A stretch of 37,118 nucleotides of DNA from an uncultured Algoriphagus sp. (GTDB lineage Bacteria > Bacteroidota > Bacteroidia > Cytophagales > Cyclobacteriaceae), in contig CAJBER010000011.1 in the NCBI GenBank assembly GCA_903952135.1, forward strand, positions 1 to 37,118, in the 5' to 3' direction. This document shows positions 34,902 to 37,118 of this stretch, in pieces (the stretch's first letter is position 1; every line of letters begins with the position of its first letter). The translations under genes were made by a program, and so were the position numbers. The notes under the pieces were generated by a model that searched no databases, had not been told where the DNA came from, and saw only the letters and a list, made by a program, of their open reading frames with translations.

Positions 34902-34951
34902 AGGATTAAGCTTCAAAAATGCATATAAATGTATTTTTGAAGCTTAATCCT
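34902..34951 (-). terminator. Long-stem terminator of the GH2 gene
   Basis: A 23-bp inverted repeat (34902-34924 and 34929-34951) with one mismatch and a 4-base loop ATAA. Arms start AGGATTAAGCTTCAAAAATG. On the minus strand it is followed by TTATTTTTTG. It begins 20 bases after the GH2 stop codon. The stem is longer than usual for a terminator. Confidence 0.8.
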
Positions 34952-34970
34952 CAAGCCGAAAGCAGGTAAA

Positions 34971-36797
34971 TTACTTCCGCTTCTTCTGGTAAAGTTTCTG
35001 GTGGATTTGAAAAAGCACTTCTGTAGGAATTTTGATCACTTTTCGATCGTAGGTCATCAATCCATTCGTTTCAATTTCTACATCTGTGGTCTGTGTATAG
35101 ACTGCAGCAGCCAATCCTTTAGGTATTAATTCATTCAAATCATCTACTAAAGTGCGGTAACGCGCCTCCAATTCTTCTTTAGATTTGAAACTCTGGTATC
35201 CCCAATTGTCTTTTTGCTGCCAAGTATGCCCCTCAAGTGGCAATCCCAATCCTCCATATTCGCCTAGCACTAAACTGATTGATGTTCCAAAAACGGCTGG
35301 ATCTGGCATCACAGGATCTGGGTAGTTGTGCAAATCCAAAATGTCTCCCACGACGCGATTGCCCTCCAGTTCAAAATTGCCTCCGCTAGCACTGTTGATC
35401 AGGCGCGTTGGATCCAATTCACGGGTAAGCGCGGTGATTTCCGTGGTTTTGAACTGCCCCCAGGCTTCATTGAAGGGCACCCAAACTACAATCGAGGGGA
35501 AGAATTTGAATTCCTTGATGATTTCAGTCCACTCCGTCGTAAAGATCTTCTCGCTAGCCGCTGTTCGTTCCCTATTCACTCCTTTTCGGATGATCCCTGG
35601 GCGAACTTCCCATCTATTGCCCAAGTCGCCACTTGGCATGTCCTGCCAGACCAGCATCCCCAGCCTATCGGCATGGTAATACCAGCGGGCTGGCTCCACC
35701 TTCACGTGCTTGCGGATCATGTTGAAGCCCATTTCACGCGTTTTTTGAATGTCAAATAGCAAGGCTTCATCCGTAGGAGCCGTGTACAAGCCATCCGGCC
35801 ACCAACCCTGATCTAAAGGTCCATAGTGGAATACCTCTTCTCCATTGAGGAGCATCCGCTGGTGCCCATTGGCATCCTTCGCCATTCGTATGTCTCTAAA
35901 TGCCGCATAACTTTGTGCTTCGTCCAACAGATTTTTTCCTTGGTACAACTTGATGCTTACCGGATATAGAAATGCATCGCCTGGAGACCAAGGTTTCGGA
36001 TTAGGCAAGTGAATTTGGATCGGCTCTCCCAACTTGGCTGACTTAGTTTCTGAAAATCCTTGTGGATCCGTGACGCTAATTTGAACCGTCAGGTCCTGAC
36101 GATTGCTTTGAATCTCTGGGGTGAAAATGAGGTTGTTGTTTTCCCAATCCGTTCTAGAAGTCACTGCTGTAATGTGCTGAATCGGGACGGTCTCCAACCA
36201 GACGGTTTGCCAAATTCCAGTCACCGGCGTATACCAAATTCCCTTAGGATCTTGAACTTGCTTGCCTCTAGGCTGGGGGCCAGCATCGGATGGATCCCAG
36301 ACACGCACGCGAATCGTTTGTTTATCCCCCTTGATCAGAAGCTCCGAAATATCAAAGCTGAATCCGTCAAAGCCTCCTTGGTGGCTGCCTGCGCGGGTTC
36401 CATTGACCCAGACTTCGGCTTCCCAATCAACCGCCCCAAAATGCAAAAGGGTCCGCTTGTTGGTTCGATTTAGGGATAGTGTCAGCTGTCGCTCATACCA
36501 GAGTTCCTGATCCGGCCCCACCGTCTTCTGTACGCCAGAAAGAAGGGATTCCACCGCAAAAGGAACGGTAATCTTTCCTTGAAATCCTGCCTCTGGAACT
36601 GTTCCCTTGGGCAAAATCGCATAATCCCATTGGCCATTCAAGTTTTGCCAGGAATTCCGAACGAGTTGCGGCCTTGGGTATTCCGGCAATGGATTGGCAG
36701 GATTCACCTCATCGGTCCAATTGGTTTTTAAGGTTTGGGTATGCCCACTAGTCAGATTGAGGAGCAGGAGCAGCAGCAGGGGAAATAAACGCTTCAT
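34971..36797 (-). CDS. Secreted glycoside hydrolase family 2 enzyme
   Basis: A 608-residue exported glycosidase (signal peptide with a Leu-rich core, cleavage near SGHTQ). Domain order: N-terminal jelly-roll sugar-binding domain (about 45-200: RNSWQNLNGQWDYA, ETVPIQHIT), an Ig-like domain (205-300), then the TIM barrel (310-600). Catalytic acid/base Glu444 is in PFNEAWGQF and the nucleophile Glu513 is in LVLGEYGG. GFNMIRKHVKVEP and WQDMPSG are also typical. GH2 includes beta-galactosidases, beta-mannosidases and beta-glucuronidases; specificity cannot be fixed here. It is shorter than E. coli LacZ, as in many Bacteroidota GH2 enzymes. Single gene with its own terminator. Confidence 0.93.
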   Translation of the reverse strand: MKRLFPLLLLLLLNLTSGHTQTLKTNWTDEVNPANPLPEYPRPQLVRNSWQNLNGQWDYAILPKGTVPEAGFQGKITVPFAVESLLSGVQKTVGPDQELWYERQLTLSLNRTNKRTLLHFGAVDWEAEVWVNGTRAGSHQGGFDGFSFDISELLIKGDKQTIRVRVWDPSDAGPQPRGKQVQDPKGIWYTPVTGIWQTVWLETVPIQHITAVTSRTDWENNNLIFTPEIQSNRQDLTVQISVTDPQGFSETKSAKLGEPIQIHLPNPKPWSPGDAFLYPVSIKLYQGKNLLDEAQSYAAFRDIRMAKDANGHQRMLLNGEEVFHYGPLDQGWWPDGLYTAPTDEALLFDIQKTREMGFNMIRKHVKVEPARWYYHADRLGMLVWQDMPSGDLGNRWEVRPGIIRKGVNRERTAASEKIFTTEWTEIIKEFKFFPSIVVWVPFNEAWGQFKTTEITALTRELDPTRLINSASGGNFELEGNRVVGDILDLHNYPDPVMPDPAVFGTSISLVLGEYGGLGLPLEGHTWQQKDNWGYQSFKSKEELEARYRTLVDDLNELIPKGLAAAVYTQTTDVEIETNGLMTYDRKVIKIPTEVLFQIHQKLYQKKRK

Positions 36798-37118
36798 TGG
36801 AGGAGGGTTAGGGGTTTCGAAAATGATTCAACACCTTAAGCTACGGGAATATCCGCAATTATGCGAGGGAGTCAGATGAAGGGCTTTAATTTTGTCAACT
36901 GCTAACAGACCACGGTCCACAGCCGATTCGTTTAACACCAAGTTTAGTATCCAAATTTTAATACGTTTTTAGTAGCATATACCTACCGATTGTGGTCTGT
37001 CGACCGTCAACTGTTGACTTTATTTAGTCAACAGCTAACAGACCACAGTCAATTGCAGTCTGGCACTAAAAAACGTACTTAAATTTAGATTCTAAGCCAT
37101 GTCGCACCACGAATCGGC
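36798..37118. other. Intergenic region with dispersed repeats
   Basis: 321 bases to the window end without a credible gene. It holds the composite repeat copies listed separately and presumably the promoter of the GH2 gene; no TAnnTTTG box on the minus strand was found. Confidence 0.5.
36850..37050. repeat. Composite dispersed repeat, copies 2 and 3
   Basis: TATCCGCAATTATGC (36850-36864) and GTCAACTGCTAACAGACCAC (36894-36913) repeat the two blocks of 15155-15237 in the same order, 44 bases apart instead of 56. A further GTCAACAGCTAACAGACCAC is at 37027-37046. An inverted-looking GTGGTCTGTCGACCGTCAAC follows at about 36996. Function unknown. Confidence 0.65.

Noticed and set aside
1-37118. 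tRNA, rRNA or transposase genes
   Set aside because: None recognised on either strand; no cloverleaf-like or CCA-ending segments were convincing, and no transposase motifs were found.

Overview
The window looks like chromosomal DNA of a Bacteroidota bacterium, most likely a cytophagal marine or aquatic member of the Cyclobacteriaceae/Algoriphagus type. The signs are: Shine-Dalgarno sequences are weak or absent; several starts are preceded by TAnnTTTG boxes; there are WG-repeat and DUF6090-like proteins; a Tat-exported Gfo/Idh/MocA oxidoreductase sits beside a hydroxypyruvate isomerase-like protein; and the intergenic GTAC-rich and CGCAAAGGCGC repeats are of a kind I associate with this phylum. 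The taxonomic placement is inference. Nearly all genes are on the minus strand. No tRNA, rRNA, CRISPR array or transposase was found.

Region 1 (14-10833) is the most unusual part. It is an AT-rich, tightly packed minus-strand operon of five large genes: an actin/Hsp70-fold ATPase like SrfB, a dynamin-like P-loop GTPase like SrfC, a membrane-anchored subtilisin-like protease, a four-TM protein with a large predicted periplasmic loop, and a second P-loop GTPase-like protein. I read it as one multi-component NTPase/protease machine spanning the inner membrane. Its job is unknown; conflict or defence, secretion, or envelope stress are all possible.

Region 2 (10834-16646) is a loose set of accessory genes: a membrane-anchored HExxH protein, a WG-repeat lipoprotein with a clear terminator, a DUF6090-like membrane protein, a small secreted protein made of 16-residue repeats with a poly-Phe tail, and a membrane protein that has a paralogue at 33337-34620.

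Region 3 (16841-26159) is mainly housekeeping and more GC-rich: fumarase (fumC), a small membrane protein, RidA, MazG, a Cys-containing small membrane protein, a phosphoglucosamine mutase-type enzyme, a NifS/IscS-type cysteine desulfurase, a lipocalin-like duplicated protein, a small Rieske protein, CsaA, a secreted hypothetical, and a HisA-like barrel whose usual catalytic Asp is Trp.

Region 4 (26321-37118) holds a four-gene minus-strand operon (SUMF1-domain protein, Tat-exported Gfo/Idh/MocA oxidoreductase, Tat-exported hydroxypyruvate isomerase-like protein, YCF48/BNR-like protein), then a heme-binding Tll0287-like lipoprotein, a GNAT acetyltransferase, release factor 1, the second paralogue of the membrane protein, and a secreted GH2 glycosidase. 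Together with the GH2 enzyme, the operon suggests extracytoplasmic carbohydrate processing. Dispersed non-coding repeats occupy several intergenic gaps (15155-15237, 19331-19370, 23130-23430, 31336-31579, 36850-37050).
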